64,000 bases of DNA from Dehalococcoidia bacterium (GTDB lineage: Bacteria > Chloroflexota > Dehalococcoidia > Tepidiformales > Tepidiformaceae), in NCBI GenBank assembly GCA_003104995.1, contig PQAO01000021.1, forward strand, positions 1 through 64,000, in the 5' to 3' direction. The translations under genes and the position numbers were made by a program. Below are positions 6,817 through 16,345 of this stretch, piece after piece. The notes under the pieces were generated by a model. It ran no database searches, was not told where the DNA came from, and saw nothing but the letters and a program-made list of their open reading frames with translations. Position 1 is the first letter of the stretch; the number at the start of each line of letters is the position of its first letter.

Positions 6817-8543
6817 CCCAGGAACTGCGTGTACCGGCGCTTCATCCAGTCGCCCTTGTGGCGATACTCGGCCGGGGTTGAGAGCGTGCCCTTGCGGCCA
6901 GTCTCGCGTCCATAGGCGAGGTTCAGCGCCGCGTGGTGGTTCTCCCCATGACCATGCCGCTTGCCGCGTTCGCGGGCGGCCCGGTTCGTCCACGTCCGGC
7001 AGTACTCGATGGCGTCCTGCAACTCGCCCGCGATGTCGACGACTTCGACTTGCGGGGCCTGGAATGTCGCGGCCGGGCCCCGGGGGGTTGGCGCAGCCAC
7101 GCCGAACATCGTCAACTGCTGGCCTTCGATGAAGCGGCCGGTCTCGTCGAGGTAGGCGTCACCAGCTTCCTCAACATCCAGGATCTCGGCGGCGGTGCGC
7201 TCTTCTTCGTCGGGGCCCAGGATTTCCTCGTCGTCGAACAATTCGCCCGGCACGTCATCGCCGGCTACGTCCTCGGGCCGCAGCGCGACCGGCGGCGCCT
7301 CGCGCTCCAGGTGCTCGATGATGGAAGCGAGCCGCGGGTCACGCCCGATGAACACGTTCAGGATGTTCTGCGACGAGGGCAGAGCGTGGTTGTACCGCAG
7401 GCCCCGGCCGAGCTGCTGGATAACCGGTTCGCGGCTGAATACCGCATCGAGCTTGAGCAGCACGCTCACCGTCGGCGCGTCGAAACCTTCGCTCGCCTTC
7501 TTCACCTGGATGAGCAGGTCGTACTTCCCGGCGTGGAAGTCCTTCAACCGCCGGTCGTTCTCCGCGTCGCTGAGGTCTTCGCCGCTGTGGACAACCGCGC
7601 AACGAAGCGATGGATGCCACCGTCCGAAGACGCGGTTGAGGTGGTTGGCGTGCTCCGTTGTCGCAGCAAACACCAGGCCCTGGTGCTTCCCGGGCGCCAG
7701 CTCGTTCTTGCGCTGCAGGGTAAGGGCGAACTCGCGGACCAGCGGCTGAACGTAATCTTCGTTCCATCGGAGCTGTTGGCGCACGCACCGCTGGTCGAAG
7801 TCCGGGAGTTCGGCCATCTCCGAGGCGGTGAACTCGTAGACCTCGCCGTCCGCATTCCGGAGTTCAACGGCGTAGTCCTTCATCTGCATGTTCAGCCGCT
7901 TGAGGATTCCGCCTTCCTTCCATGCCTGCCGCATGGTCACGTGGATCAGCGGGTCGATGACCTGGCCCTCGAGTTCGTCGTCGTACGCGTAACGGGCGCC
8001 GGCAAGCGGGTCCCGGTCCAGCCGGACCGGCGTCGCCGAGAGAAGCAGCGTGCTGCGCACCGGGAGCTGGGCGAGCGACTGGGCCCACTGGCCGCGTTCG
8101 CCGAGGTGGTGAGCTTCGTCACACACCAGGTGGACGCGCCGGCCGCGGCACAGCCTGGCGTACCGCTGCGGGGCGGCCGCCACCTGCTGGTAGCTGGCAA
8201 CGATGAAGTTCGCGGCCGTAGCCCCGATCCGGTCGAGTGAGGCATTTTCGGCGAGAATCTTCCTGATCGGGCGCGTGCTCCCGATGACGGTCAGCGCCTT
8301 TTCGATGCCGTTGTAGACCTGGGTGCGCAGGACATCCGTGGGGGTCAGGTAGAGGCACGTATCGGCCCCGGCGATCCCCGCCGCCACCTCAAACGACCCG
8401 ACGCCGATGACGGTCTTGCCATAACCAACGGGTACGACGACCAGTTCGGAGTCCGATCCGGCGCGCAGGGCTTCGGAAAAGCGCTTCAGGGCCTCGGCCT
8501 GGCCGGGGCGAAGCCGGGGGCGGGCAGCGTTGTTGACGCTCAC
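6813..8543 (-). CDS. Superfamily 2 DEAD/DEAH-box helicase
   Basis: A 576-residue helicase. The N-terminus has LRPGQAEALKRF then the Walker A variant VPVGYGKT (residues 38-44). Motif II is CDEAHH (about 141-145), motif III is SATPVRLD, and the second RecA domain ends in motif VI QLGRGLRY. The pattern is that of the type III restriction ResIII-like branch. About 170 C-terminal residues, with an acidic stretch and a basic His-rich end (RGKRHGHGENHH), fit no domain I recognise. It starts with GTG. No nuclease or methylase partner is adjacent, so a repair or solitary defence role is open. Confidence 0.85.
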   Translation of the reverse strand: MSVNNAARPRLRPGQAEALKRFSEALRAGSDSELVVVPVGYGKTVIGVGSFEVAAGIAGADTCLYLTPTDVLRTQVYNGIEKALTVIGSTRPIRKILAENASLDRIGATAANFIVASYQQVAAAPQRYARLCRGRRVHLVCDEAHHLGERGQWAQSLAQLPVRSTLLLSATPVRLDRDPLAGARYAYDDELEGQVIDPLIHVTMRQAWKEGGILKRLNMQMKDYAVELRNADGEVYEFTASEMAELPDFDQRCVRQQLRWNEDYVQPLVREFALTLQRKNELAPGKHQGLVFAATTEHANHLNRVFGRWHPSLRCAVVHSGEDLSDAENDRRLKDFHAGKYDLLIQVKKASEGFDAPTVSVLLKLDAVFSREPVIQQLGRGLRYNHALPSSQNILNVFIGRDPRLASIIEHLEREAPPVALRPEDVAGDDVPGELFDDEEILGPDEEERTAAEILDVEEAGDAYLDETGRFIEGQQLTMFGVAAPTPRGPAATFQAPQVEVVDIAGELQDAIEYCRTWTNRAARERGKRHGHGENHHAALNLAYGRETGRKGTLSTPAEYRHKGDWMKRRYTQFLG

Positions 8544-8594
8544 AGTTTGATCACAGTTGTCCGCGGGGAGGTGCCTTCAGCCTAGGTGCGCGTG

Positions 8595-8617
8595 GGCCCC
8601 GGTGTCACCACCGGAGC
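8595..8617. terminator. Hairpin between helicase start and CHAP-like gene end
   Basis: CCGGTG-TCAC-CACCGG, extended by GGC/GCC across one mismatch, sits just past the 3' end of the minus-strand CHAP-like gene. No T tract, so terminator function is only suggested. Confidence 0.3.
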
Positions 8618-8646
8618 CGCGACAAGTCGTTATGCGAGGTACCGGC

Positions 8647-9504
8647 TCAGTCGCTCGATGCCAGCGGGATGAACGCCCGGTACTGGAACACCGGGTTCAC
8701 TCCCCCTGTGCCGCTCGGGCTGGCGGCGGCCGAAGGCTCTTTCTGCAGGTACGGTGCGGCCATCCATCCTGCCCCGCCCGGCGTCTGCACCTGGACCCAG
8801 GTTATCCCGGCCGCCGTCACGGGTGAGCCGATCACGGTGGCGGCGGTGCCGTGCGGGACACACGTGATCACGTTTCCAACCGGATCGGCACGAAGGTTCA
8901 AGCACTCGCCCGGCGTGTTCACGCGGGCCCGGTCGCCTGCCTGGAAGCTCGCGGCCGCTGGTGCTGGCTGTGGCGTCCGGGCGGTGACTGATGGCGTCGC
9001 TCCGGCCGTGATGCGGTAGATGTGGAAGTTCAGGCCGCGGGCCGAGGATAGTGCCGCCGGATCGTAGCCGGGCCTGAGCCGGACAATGCCGTCCCACAGC
9101 TGGTTCGAGTCGATCACGCCGAAGGTCCCGTCGCCGTTCGCCTCGAGGATGATCGCCGTGTGGAGGCCCGCGTAGTCCGCGTCGGGGCTCGTCCACGTGT
9201 CGCTGGCGATCTGGATGATGTCGCCCGGTCCAGCCTCGTCGAGGCTGACCTCGATCGCGCCGGCTTCGAAGTAGCCGTCGCGATAGTCGAAGCCCACCGA
9301 CTGCCCGGTTGCTTCCGAGACGACCTTCTTCATCCACTGCCAGCATTCGCCCTGCCAGGACCCGAGGTCCCGGAGGGCACGCTCCGCGATGGCGTTGGAA
9401 GGGGTGGAGGCGGTGGCTCCCTGGACGAGGCCTACCGCGGCGATGATGGCGACAAAGGCGACCAGGATGGCTGCCAGGGTCGGCCGGTGCGGGGACAACG
9501 GCAT
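8647..9504 (-). CDS. Secreted CHAP/NlpC-like protein with SH3-type domain
   Basis: A 285-residue exported protein. The signal peptide has a hydrophobic stretch at residues 10-30 ending GATAS. A cysteine-peptidase-like region follows with Cys54 in GECWQW, GPGDIIQI, and His115 in GLHTAII, the order seen in CHAP/NlpC-P60 amidases. A Pro/Ala linker leads to an SH3b-like domain (LNLRADPVGNVI...WVQVQTPGGAGWMAAPYL). A cell-wall hydrolase or wall-binding role outside the membrane is likely. The start has AGGTG 5 nt upstream. CHAP assignment is by motif spacing only. Confidence 0.65.
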   Translation of the reverse strand: MPLSPHRPTLAAILVAFVAIIAAVGLVQGATASTPSNAIAERALRDLGSWQGECWQWMKKVVSEATGQSVGFDYRDGYFEAGAIEVSLDEAGPGDIIQIASDTWTSPDADYAGLHTAIILEANGDGTFGVIDSNQLWDGIVRLRPGYDPAALSSARGLNFHIYRITAGATPSVTARTPQPAPAAASFQAGDRARVNTPGECLNLRADPVGNVITCVPHGTAATVIGSPVTAAGITWVQVQTPGGAGWMAAPYLQKEPSAAASPSGTGGVNPVFQYRAFIPLASSD

Positions 9505-9694
9505 CTAAACACCTGCTTCAGTTTTCCTGAGGGCTTGGAGCACCCTAACTGACGTTTTCGGCTCGCACAACCCGGGTTTACCCATGGGATGTCTATGAGC
9601 TGGTTCACACTCCGGACTTCTTTATGGTCGACAACACACTCGGACGCCGAAAGTGCAGGGCTTCCGGCGTTGCCCGTACAGGCGATCCGCGCCG

Positions 9695-9700
9695 TATGAT
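9695..9700 (+). promoter_or_regulatory. -10-like hexamer TATGAT, candidate leaderless promoter
   Basis: TATGAT ends 8 nt before the ATG of the CaiB fusion gene; the spacer CCGCCGCC has no SD. Confidence 0.5.
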
Positions 9701-9708
9701 CCGCCGCC

Positions 9709-12072
9709 ATGGCCGTGCCCTCCTCCCTCGCCGCACTGCGGGTTATTGAATGCGCGGGCTGGAACGGCGTGCTCGCGGGACGTCTCCTTGCGGATGCAGG
9801 GGCCGACGTGGTGCGCGTGGTCCCGCCCTCTGGCGACCCACTGGCCGCCGAGCCGCCCTTCTTCGGCGCGACAGGCCCGTCCATCCAGGCGGCCTGGTAC
9901 AACGCGGGCAAGCGTGTGCTCACCCTGGACCTCGAATCCGCGGCCGGTAGGGCTGAGTTCCTGCGGCTCGTGGCCGGGGCCGGCATTCTGATCGAGGACT
10001 GGGAGCCTGATCGCGCGGTCGTCGCGCATGCGGATCTGGAGGAAGCCAACCCCACGCTCACCCGGGTCTCGGTCACACCGATGGGGCTCGACGGACCGCT
10101 GGCCGGCTGGCGCGTCAACGACCTGGTCGCCAATGCGATGTCGGGGTCGGCATCGGTCACCGGCAACGCTTCCACACCGCCGATCTCCGGCTATGGCAAC
10201 CAGAGTCACCACACCGTCGGGCTGTATGCGGCAGTTTGCGCGCTGGCAGCCCACCGTGCCGCCGAAGCGAGCGGCAGATTCCAACACGTTGATCTTTCGG
10301 CTCACGAAGCCCTGGTGAGCTGCACCGAACAGGTGTTGATGCAATGGTTCTTTCCCGAGGGCGTCTGGAAGACCAACCTCGCCCGCCGCCAGGGCAGTCT
10401 GCACTGGAGCGGCGCCTACGAGGTCTACACCGCGGCTGATGGGCACGGTGTGATGGTTACCGCCTCGCTGAAGCTCGCCGAGGTCCTTGTCCCCTGGCTC
10501 ATCGAAGACGGGGCAGCCCAGGATCTCGGCGACCGGGAGAAGTTCCCTTCGGTCGTCTCGATGGTCCGCAATCTGCCGTACGTGATGAAGGTGCTCCGCG
10601 AATGGGTTGAAAGCCGTGACGGCGAGGCGCTCTTCTTCGAAGGCCAGCGCCGTCACCAGCCCTTCGGAGTGGTCTGGAACATCGAGGAGGCTCTCACCAG
10701 GAGCCCGCAGATCGCCGCGCGCGGTTACCTGCAGGAAAGGGAGATCCCGGGCTTCGGCGCCGTGCCCTTTCCCGGGCGCTTCCTGAAGACCTCTGCCGAT
10801 GGCCCTCACCCTTCACCCGCCACCCGGACTGCCGGGGTGGACTGGTCCACGCGTGAACGTCCTGTCGCCACCCGGCCGGTGCAGCCATCGCGTCCGCTTG
10901 AGGGCATCCGGATCATGGACTTCACGCATGTCCTGGCAGGGCCTTTCGGCACGCGCGTGCTCGGCGACCTCGGGGCGGACGTCATCAAGGTGGGCACGGC
11001 GTCGCGCGGCGGCGGCGCCAACTCCCCGGGCCATCCCTACTACGTGTGCTGGAATCGCAACAAGCGCAGCGTGACCATCGACATGGCCACCGAAAAGGGC
11101 CGCGCCGTGGCGCTCCGGCTGGCGGCGAAGTCAGATGTCATCATCGAGAACTTCAGTGCCGGCGTGCTCAAGCGCTGGGGGCTCGACCGCGAATCGCTGG
11201 CCGCCGTTAACCCGGGCGTTAGCGTCCTCTCCATGGGTGGCATGGGCCAGGACGGACCATGGAGGGACTTCGTCACGTATGCGCCCACGATTCACGCGCT
11301 CACGGGCCTCACCTACCTCACGAATCCGCCCGGCGAACACACATTGGGCTACGGCTTCTCGCTCACAGACCACCTCAGTGGCCTTGCCGGGGCCTTCGCC
11401 GCGCTCCAGGCGCTCGAGCACCGCGACAGGACGGGCTCGGGCCTCGCCATCGACCTCTCCCAGTACGAACTTGGCCTGGGGATCATGGCGCCGGCACTGC
11501 TCGATTACCTCGCCAACGGCGCGAATCCGGAGCCGTCCGGCAACCGCCATCCACTTGGCGCTTGGGCGCCGCACGGGATCTATCGGTGCGCCGGCGACGA
11601 CCGCTGGGTGGCAATTGCCGTCCGCAACGACCAGGAATGGATGGCGCTCGCCCGGGCGATGGGAAGCCCAGCGCTTGCTGCTGACCCGCGATTCGCCACC
11701 CATGCGGCGCGCATCGCCCACGAGGACGAGCTGGACGCCATGATCGAACGCTGGACTTCCTCGCTGGACCGCTACGAAGTCGCGGGCACCTGCCAGTCGC
11801 TGGGGATTGCCGCGGGTCCGGTCCAGGATGCAGCCGACCTGACCGGACGGGACCGGCAACTTGCCGCCCGGGAGTTCTTCGGCACCACCGTCGCTGAAAA
11901 CCTGGGAGAGTACGGGATCGACCGCTTCCCTGCCCGGTTCAACGGCGAACGGCCGGCCGTGTACGAAGGCGTCCGCCAGACGGGAGCAGACACCTTCGAT
12001 GTGGTCACCCAACTCCTTGGGCTGCCGGACGACGAGGTTGCGGAGCTTGTCGCGAGCGGCGCGTTGAGCTGA
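9709..12072 (+). CDS. Tandem CaiB/BaiF (family III) CoA-transferase fusion
   Basis: A 787-residue protein of two family III CoA-transferase domains (about 1-380 and 395-787), twice the usual length. The second half is canonical: GIRIMDFTHVLAGPFGTRVLGDLGADVIKV, then FSLTDHLSG, where the Asp aligns with the CoA-thioester-forming residue. In the first half the matching segment reads YGNQSHHTVG, with no Asp, so that half looks catalytically dead. The enzyme would move CoA between carboxylic acids. It has its own start, and a nitroreductase follows 72 bp later. Substrates are unknown. Confidence 0.88.
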   Translation: MAVPSSLAALRVIECAGWNGVLAGRLLADAGADVVRVVPPSGDPLAAEPPFFGATGPSIQAAWYNAGKRVLTLDLESAAGRAEFLRLVAGAGILIEDWEPDRAVVAHADLEEANPTLTRVSVTPMGLDGPLAGWRVNDLVANAMSGSASVTGNASTPPISGYGNQSHHTVGLYAAVCALAAHRAAEASGRFQHVDLSAHEALVSCTEQVLMQWFFPEGVWKTNLARRQGSLHWSGAYEVYTAADGHGVMVTASLKLAEVLVPWLIEDGAAQDLGDREKFPSVVSMVRNLPYVMKVLREWVESRDGEALFFEGQRRHQPFGVVWNIEEALTRSPQIAARGYLQEREIPGFGAVPFPGRFLKTSADGPHPSPATRTAGVDWSTRERPVATRPVQPSRPLEGIRIMDFTHVLAGPFGTRVLGDLGADVIKVGTASRGGGANSPGHPYYVCWNRNKRSVTIDMATEKGRAVALRLAAKSDVIIENFSAGVLKRWGLDRESLAAVNPGVSVLSMGGMGQDGPWRDFVTYAPTIHALTGLTYLTNPPGEHTLGYGFSLTDHLSGLAGAFAALQALEHRDRTGSGLAIDLSQYELGLGIMAPALLDYLANGANPEPSGNRHPLGAWAPHGIYRCAGDDRWVAIAVRNDQEWMALARAMGSPALAADPRFATHAARIAHEDELDAMIERWTSSLDRYEVAGTCQSLGIAAGPVQDAADLTGRDRQLAAREFFGTTVAENLGEYGIDRFPARFNGERPAVYEGVRQTGADTFDVVTQLLGLPDDEVAELVASGALS

Positions 12073-12144
12073 CCGGCGGGTGCGAGACGCCTCCCACATG
12101 GTGGGGCTTGGACACGGCGGCTCAAGTGGTATTCAATCCGCGGC

Positions 12145-12813
12145 ATGATGAACGACCCCGGCCTGTTCGAGACCATCTACACCACCCGGGCGCTGCGCCG
12201 CTTCAAGCCGGACCCCGTGCCCGATGACGTGCTTTTTCAGCTGTTCGACGCTGCCATCCGTGCCTCGTCGGGTCAGAACGCACAGGACTGGCGCTGGATC
12301 ATCATTCGCGAACCCGCGGTCAAGCGGCAGCTCCGCGAGTGGGCCCTCGAAGGGTGGGCCCGCTACTCGGCCCGCTACGGCTCGGCGGAGGAGATCGCGG
12401 CGTTGCCCCGAAACCAGCGGCTCTCGCTCAACAGCGTCCGGGACCTCGCCCACAGCCTCGACACCGTCCCGGTGATTGTCGCGGTCCTGGGCATGAAAGG
12501 CCGCCATTCGACGCCCGGCGGGAGCACCTTCCCGGCGGTCCAGAACTTCCAGCTTGCCGCGCGCGCCCTCGGACTCGGCAGCTCCATCTTCAACCTCCCC
12601 ATGCGCGACCAGCTGTACGAAATGCTCGGCATCCCCGAGAACAACCAGCTCTATTGCCTGCTGCCGCTCGGCTACCCCACCGACAGGCACGGTCCGCTGA
12701 GCCGCAAGCCGGTCAAGGCGGTCGTCTTCGACGGCAAATACGGCGCCAACTGGGCCTTTGCCGAAGACCAACCCGAACGGGGCTGGGAGGGCCGCTGGGT
12801 GAAGGACGGCTAA
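12145..12813 (+). CDS. Nitroreductase family protein
   Basis: A 222-residue FMN-dependent nitroreductase-fold protein. The N-terminus FETIYTTRALRRFKPDPVPDD holds the Arg-rich flavin-phosphate motif (R-A-L-R-R-F). SSGQNAQDWRWIIIRE matches the S-x-x-N-x-Q-x-W signature. LGLGSSIFNLP and LLPLGYP complete the FMN site. The reaction would be NAD(P)H-dependent two-electron reduction of nitro-, quinone- or enone-type substrates. It follows the CoA-transferase fusion and precedes a PPOX-type flavin protein, so a redox/xenobiotic neighbourhood is likely. Confidence 0.85.
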   Translation: MMNDPGLFETIYTTRALRRFKPDPVPDDVLFQLFDAAIRASSGQNAQDWRWIIIREPAVKRQLREWALEGWARYSARYGSAEEIAALPRNQRLSLNSVRDLAHSLDTVPVIVAVLGMKGRHSTPGGSTFPAVQNFQLAARALGLGSSIFNLPMRDQLYEMLGIPENNQLYCLLPLGYPTDRHGPLSRKPVKAVVFDGKYGANWAFAEDQPERGWEGRWVKDG

Positions 12814-12945
12814 CAACAGGGTGTTGAACAAGAAGGCAGTCTGGCCCTGCGGCGGCATGACCTAAGAGGGATTCCCCGGAAGGACGCGACACGCGCTGTC
12901 GCGAACTAGCACGATAGTCGCGAATCGAAAGCGGAGGTTGACGTC

Positions 12946-13425
12946 ATGGCCAGCTGGGACCAATTCGAAACCGACTGCCCTGACCTTGCTCACCTGGCCC
13001 GGGAACGCTTCGGCGCCAGCGAACTGGTGATGCTCGGGACGCTGCGCAAGAACGGCTGGCCTCGCATCACACCCATCGAGTACGCGTTCTGGGAGGGCGA
13101 GTTCGTCCTCGGCGGGATGTGGCAGTCCCGCAAGATGGTTGACCTGTTGCGCGACCCTCGTTGTGCCATTCACAGCACGACCACGAACAAGAACGGCCAG
13201 GAGGGAGACGTGAAACTCTACGGCCGGGCGATTCCTCTCGCTCCGGAGCGTGAGCCCGCCTACTGGCAACACATCTTCGAGACCATGAACTTCCGGCCGG
13301 CGGGCCCGGCGCACGTCTTCACGATCGACATCGAATCCGCCGGCTACGTCCGTTTCACCCCCGAGGGCGAACAGCACACGCTGACCTGGCCCGGCGGTAA
13401 GTGGCGCCGTACCCACGCGCCTTGA
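12946..13425 (+). CDS. Pyridoxamine 5'-phosphate oxidase-family (PPOX) protein
   Basis: A 159-residue split-barrel flavin-binding protein. MLGTLRKNGWPRITPIEYAFWEGEFVLGGM is the typical first strands, with the RITP phosphate contact. DLLRDPRCAIHST and the GDVKLYGRA segment follow. Family members bind FMN, F420 or heme and mostly act as reductases or oxygenases rather than true PdxH; no PdxH-specific residues are clear. The ATG has GGAGG 6-7 nt upstream, so this gene uses a conventional SD. Confidence 0.75.
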   Translation: MASWDQFETDCPDLAHLARERFGASELVMLGTLRKNGWPRITPIEYAFWEGEFVLGGMWQSRKMVDLLRDPRCAIHSTTTNKNGQEGDVKLYGRAIPLAPEREPAYWQHIFETMNFRPAGPAHVFTIDIESAGYVRFTPEGEQHTLTWPGGKWRRTHAP

Positions 13426-13498
13426 GCGCCCGGCCGGCCCTGTGACGCGACGGGGACACGCGCGCGAGGTTCCAGAGGCGGCTCGCGCCCATAGCCGC

Positions 13499-13504
13499 TA
13501 CGAT
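13499..13504 (+). promoter_or_regulatory. -10-like hexamer TACGAT, candidate leaderless promoter
   Basis: TACGAT ends 6 nt before the ATG of the aminotransferase gene, with no SD. Confidence 0.45.
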
Positions 13505-13510
13505 CCGCCC

Positions 13511-14689
13511 ATGGCCACCACCACCTCCTTCAACCCCCCGACTCGCATCCTCATGGGCCCCGGTCCCAGCGGCGCCCATCCCCGCGTCCTTAAGGCCATG
13601 ACCGCGCCCATCCTCGGCCACCTGGACCCCGAGTTCCTCCGCATCATGGACGACTGCAACGACATGCTTCGCGATGTGATGGGCACCACCAACCGCATAA
13701 CCCTGGCCACGCCCGGAACCGGCACCAGCGGCATGGAAGCGGCAGTGATGAACCTGGTCGAGCCCGGCGACAGGGTCGTCGTCGGCATCTGTGGCTATTT
13801 CGGCGAACGCATCGCGGTCATGGCCGAACGGGCCGGCGGCCAGGTCACCCGGGTGCAGACCGCCTGGGGCTCGCCGACGGACCTCGCGGGTGTGGAGGCC
13901 GCGGTCCGGGCTGCCGGCAACGTGAAGCTCCTGGGCATCGTCCATGCCGAGACGTCCACGGGGGCTCAGACTCCCGTGGAGCCGTTCGCCAAGCTTGCGA
14001 AGGAGTCCGGCGCACTCCTCCTTGTCGATTGCGTCACCTCCCTTGGCGGCGTCCCCGTGACGGTGGATGCCTGGGGCGCCGACGCCGTCTACTCCGGTAC
14101 CCAGAAGTGCCTGAGCGCGCCCCCTGGCATGGCCCCGCTCACCATGTCGCCGCGCGCCTGGGATGCCGTCAAAGCCCGGGAGGTCCCCTGCAACAGCTGG
14201 TACCTCGACCTCAGCCTCCTCGAGGCTTACTGGGACGAGCGCCGCGCCTATCACCACACCGCCCCAATCTCCATGGTGTACGCGCTTCACGAAGCTCTCG
14301 CCCTCGTGCTCGATGAGGGTCTAGAGCGCCGCTGGGCCCGTCACGAGCAGAACGGCCGCGCCCTCCAGGCGGGCCTCGAAGCCATGGGCCTCGTCCTCCA
14401 CGCCGACCCCGGCTATCGCCTTCCCGTGCTCACCACAGTGCGCATCCCGGATGGAGTGAACGACGCCGAGGTGCGCGGCGCGCTCCTGGACCGGAACAGC
14501 ATCGAAATTGGCGGCGGGCTCGGCGACCTCCGCGCCAGGGTGTGGCGGATCGGGCTCATGGGCGAAAGCTCCACGCCGGGGAACGTCCTGCTCGTGCTCA
14601 ATTCCCTCGGCAAGATCCTGCGCGAGCAAGGCTTCAAGGCCGATATCCGCGCCGCTGTCGATACCGCTGCTGCGGGACTCGACGCTTAA
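13511..14689 (+). CDS. Class V aminotransferase (serine/alanine-glyoxylate aminotransferase family)
   Basis: A 392-residue PLP enzyme. The N-terminal ILMGPGPSGAHPRVLKAM and GHLDPEF are typical of the alanine/serine-glyoxylate group. GTGTSGMEAAVMNL binds the cofactor phosphate. LLVDCVTSLGG gives the PLP Asp, and SGTQKCLSAPPGMAPL contains the Schiff-base Lys. WRIGLMGES is near the C-terminus. The ATG at 13511 is chosen over the upstream Met because the extra 23 residues are not family-like and a TACGAT hexamer sits 6 nt before. The amino donor is uncertain. Confidence 0.88.
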   Translation: MATTTSFNPPTRILMGPGPSGAHPRVLKAMTAPILGHLDPEFLRIMDDCNDMLRDVMGTTNRITLATPGTGTSGMEAAVMNLVEPGDRVVVGICGYFGERIAVMAERAGGQVTRVQTAWGSPTDLAGVEAAVRAAGNVKLLGIVHAETSTGAQTPVEPFAKLAKESGALLLVDCVTSLGGVPVTVDAWGADAVYSGTQKCLSAPPGMAPLTMSPRAWDAVKAREVPCNSWYLDLSLLEAYWDERRAYHHTAPISMVYALHEALALVLDEGLERRWARHEQNGRALQAGLEAMGLVLHADPGYRLPVLTTVRIPDGVNDAEVRGALLDRNSIEIGGGLGDLRARVWRIGLMGESSTPGNVLLVLNSLGKILREQGFKADIRAAVDTAAAGLDA

Positions 14690-14760
14690 CCTTGTTCCCT
14701 GCAGTTGAACCTTCTCGTCTTTGTCGATAGAGTTTGTCAACAATCACTGAGGGGGCGTCA

Positions 14761-15999
14761 ATGCAGGCTGGCGCAACAGCTGTCACGGCTTCGCCGCGTC
14801 TTCCCGCCAATACCTTCACCATCGCGGGGGCGCTGCTGTTCATCGTCGTGGCGGCGGTCTTCACAGGCCAGAAGGACTTCGAGCTCGGAGCGTTCTGGCT
14901 GATCGGCATCGCCTTCGGCGTCATCGTCCAGCGCAGCCGCCTCTGCTTCGCCGGCGCCTTCCGCGACCTCATCATGTCCGGCGATGGCCGCCTCATGCGC
15001 GCCATCATCCTCGGGCTCGCGGTCACCACGCTTGGTTTCGGCATGCTCATGGCCCGCTTCGTGCCAGACCCGTCGTTCAACGTGCTCCCGCCCGGCGCCC
15101 ACATCCAGCCCGTGGGGTTCGCCACCATCGTTGGCGGCGTGATGTTCGGGATCGGAATGGTCCTCGCTGGCGGCTGCGTCTCCGGCACCCTCTGGCGCAT
15201 GGGCGAAGGCTACGTCAACTCCTGGGTCGCCATGGTCGGCATCCTCTTCGGGCTCTGGGGCGCATCCAAGTCCTGGAACTGGTGGTACGACAACGACATC
15301 AGCAAGCGCGAGGCAACCTGGCTCCCGACGGACCTTGGCCTCACGGCATCCGTCCTTCTGACGCTCGGGCTGTTGGCAGTCGCCTATGTGGCGATCCTCT
15401 GGTGGGAATTCCGCTCACCCCGGTTGCCCGAACCGAAGGCGAAACCCGCTCCACCGGCCCTCACCGTCCGTGAGTACCTGCGCAACTCCTGGAACGTGGT
15501 GTTTGGCGGACGCGGCTGGACCTATACCGCGGGCGCGCTCGCACTCGGCGTGCTCAGCATCGTCGCCTATAACCTCCAGAGTCCCCTGGGTGTCACAGGC
15601 GGCCTCGCGCTCTGGGCCGACAATGCCGCCAGGGTCGCCAACGCCGGCGGCCTGCCGCTCAAAGGCGCTGATCTGCTGGCAGGGTGCTCTTCGGCCGCTG
15701 CCGGCGCGGAATGGCTCACCATCCGCACCACCACCATGACCGGTGTGGTCCTGGGGGCGTTCACCGCATCGGTCCTCTCTGGCGAGTTCAAGGTGCGGTT
15801 CTCCCGCAACACCGCCCGCTACCCCCAGCTTCTGATCGGCGGTGCCGCGATGGGGTACGCCTCCGTCCTTGCGGTCGGCTGCACCATCGGTGCGTTCTTT
15901 TCGTCCATCCCGTCGTTAGCCGTCGCAGGTTGGATTTACGCCGCCGGGCTCGCTGCCGGCGCGTTCATCGGAGTTCAGGTCATTCGCCGCCTCCCCTGA
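14761..15999 (+). CDS. YeeE/YedE family thiosulfate/sulfur-compound transporter
   Basis: A 412-residue membrane protein with the double YeeE/YedE repeat. The first half has GGVMFGIGMVLAGGCVSGTLWR. The second has LLAGCSSAAAG and AMGYASVLAVGCTIG. The Cys-bearing turns in each half are those that relay thiosulfate in characterised YeeE (TsuA) proteins. About ten hydrophobic segments are visible. The ATG at 14761 has GAGGGGG 6 nt upstream, so the longer ORF start is not used. The TusA-like gene follows by 36 bp, the same pairing as yeeE-yeeD, which supports sulfur uptake. Confidence 0.87.
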   Translation: MQAGATAVTASPRLPANTFTIAGALLFIVVAAVFTGQKDFELGAFWLIGIAFGVIVQRSRLCFAGAFRDLIMSGDGRLMRAIILGLAVTTLGFGMLMARFVPDPSFNVLPPGAHIQPVGFATIVGGVMFGIGMVLAGGCVSGTLWRMGEGYVNSWVAMVGILFGLWGASKSWNWWYDNDISKREATWLPTDLGLTASVLLTLGLLAVAYVAILWWEFRSPRLPEPKAKPAPPALTVREYLRNSWNVVFGGRGWTYTAGALALGVLSIVAYNLQSPLGVTGGLALWADNAARVANAGGLPLKGADLLAGCSSAAAGAEWLTIRTTTMTGVVLGAFTASVLSGEFKVRFSRNTARYPQLLIGGAAMGYASVLAVGCTIGAFFSSIPSLAVAGWIYAAGLAAGAFIGVQVIRRLP

Positions 16000-16035
16000 G
16001 GCGGCTATCAGACAACGGAGGAGGAGTTCCACCAC

Positions 16036-16326
16036 ATGCAAATCGATGTCCGCGGAGAGATGTGTCCCTACCCGGCCATGAAGGCGAAGGAAGCGCTCAA
16101 GAAGCTCTCCGCAGGAGACCGGCTGGAGCTCATCACTGACCACGCCCCGGCGCTTTCCACCGTCCCCTGGGAGGGCGCCAAGCTCGGGTTCCTTTCCGAG
16201 ATTGCTGGCAAGGCGCCCGGCGAGTGGGTCATCACCCTCGAAAAGGCGAACGCCCCAATCGACCAGAAACAAATCCTGACCGCCATCGCAGCCCGTGCTG
16301 CCGAACTCGCGCCCGACGAAGCGTAA
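16036..16326 (+). CDS. TusA-like sulfur carrier protein
   Basis: A 96-residue SirA/TusA-fold protein. The CPxP motif (GEMCPYPAMKAKEAL) carries the persulfide Cys near residue 9. The rest follows the two-layer fold (LELITDHAPALSTVPW). GGAGGAG lies just upstream of the ATG. Placed directly after a YeeE transporter, it is likely the cytosolic acceptor of imported sulfane sulfur (TsuB/YeeD role) rather than the tRNA-thiolation TusA, though the families cannot be separated by sequence here. Confidence 0.88.
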   Translation: MQIDVRGEMCPYPAMKAKEALKKLSAGDRLELITDHAPALSTVPWEGAKLGFLSEIAGKAPGEWVITLEKANAPIDQKQILTAIAARAAELAPDEA

Positions 16327-16345
16327 AGCCCCCAAGGAGCCAACA

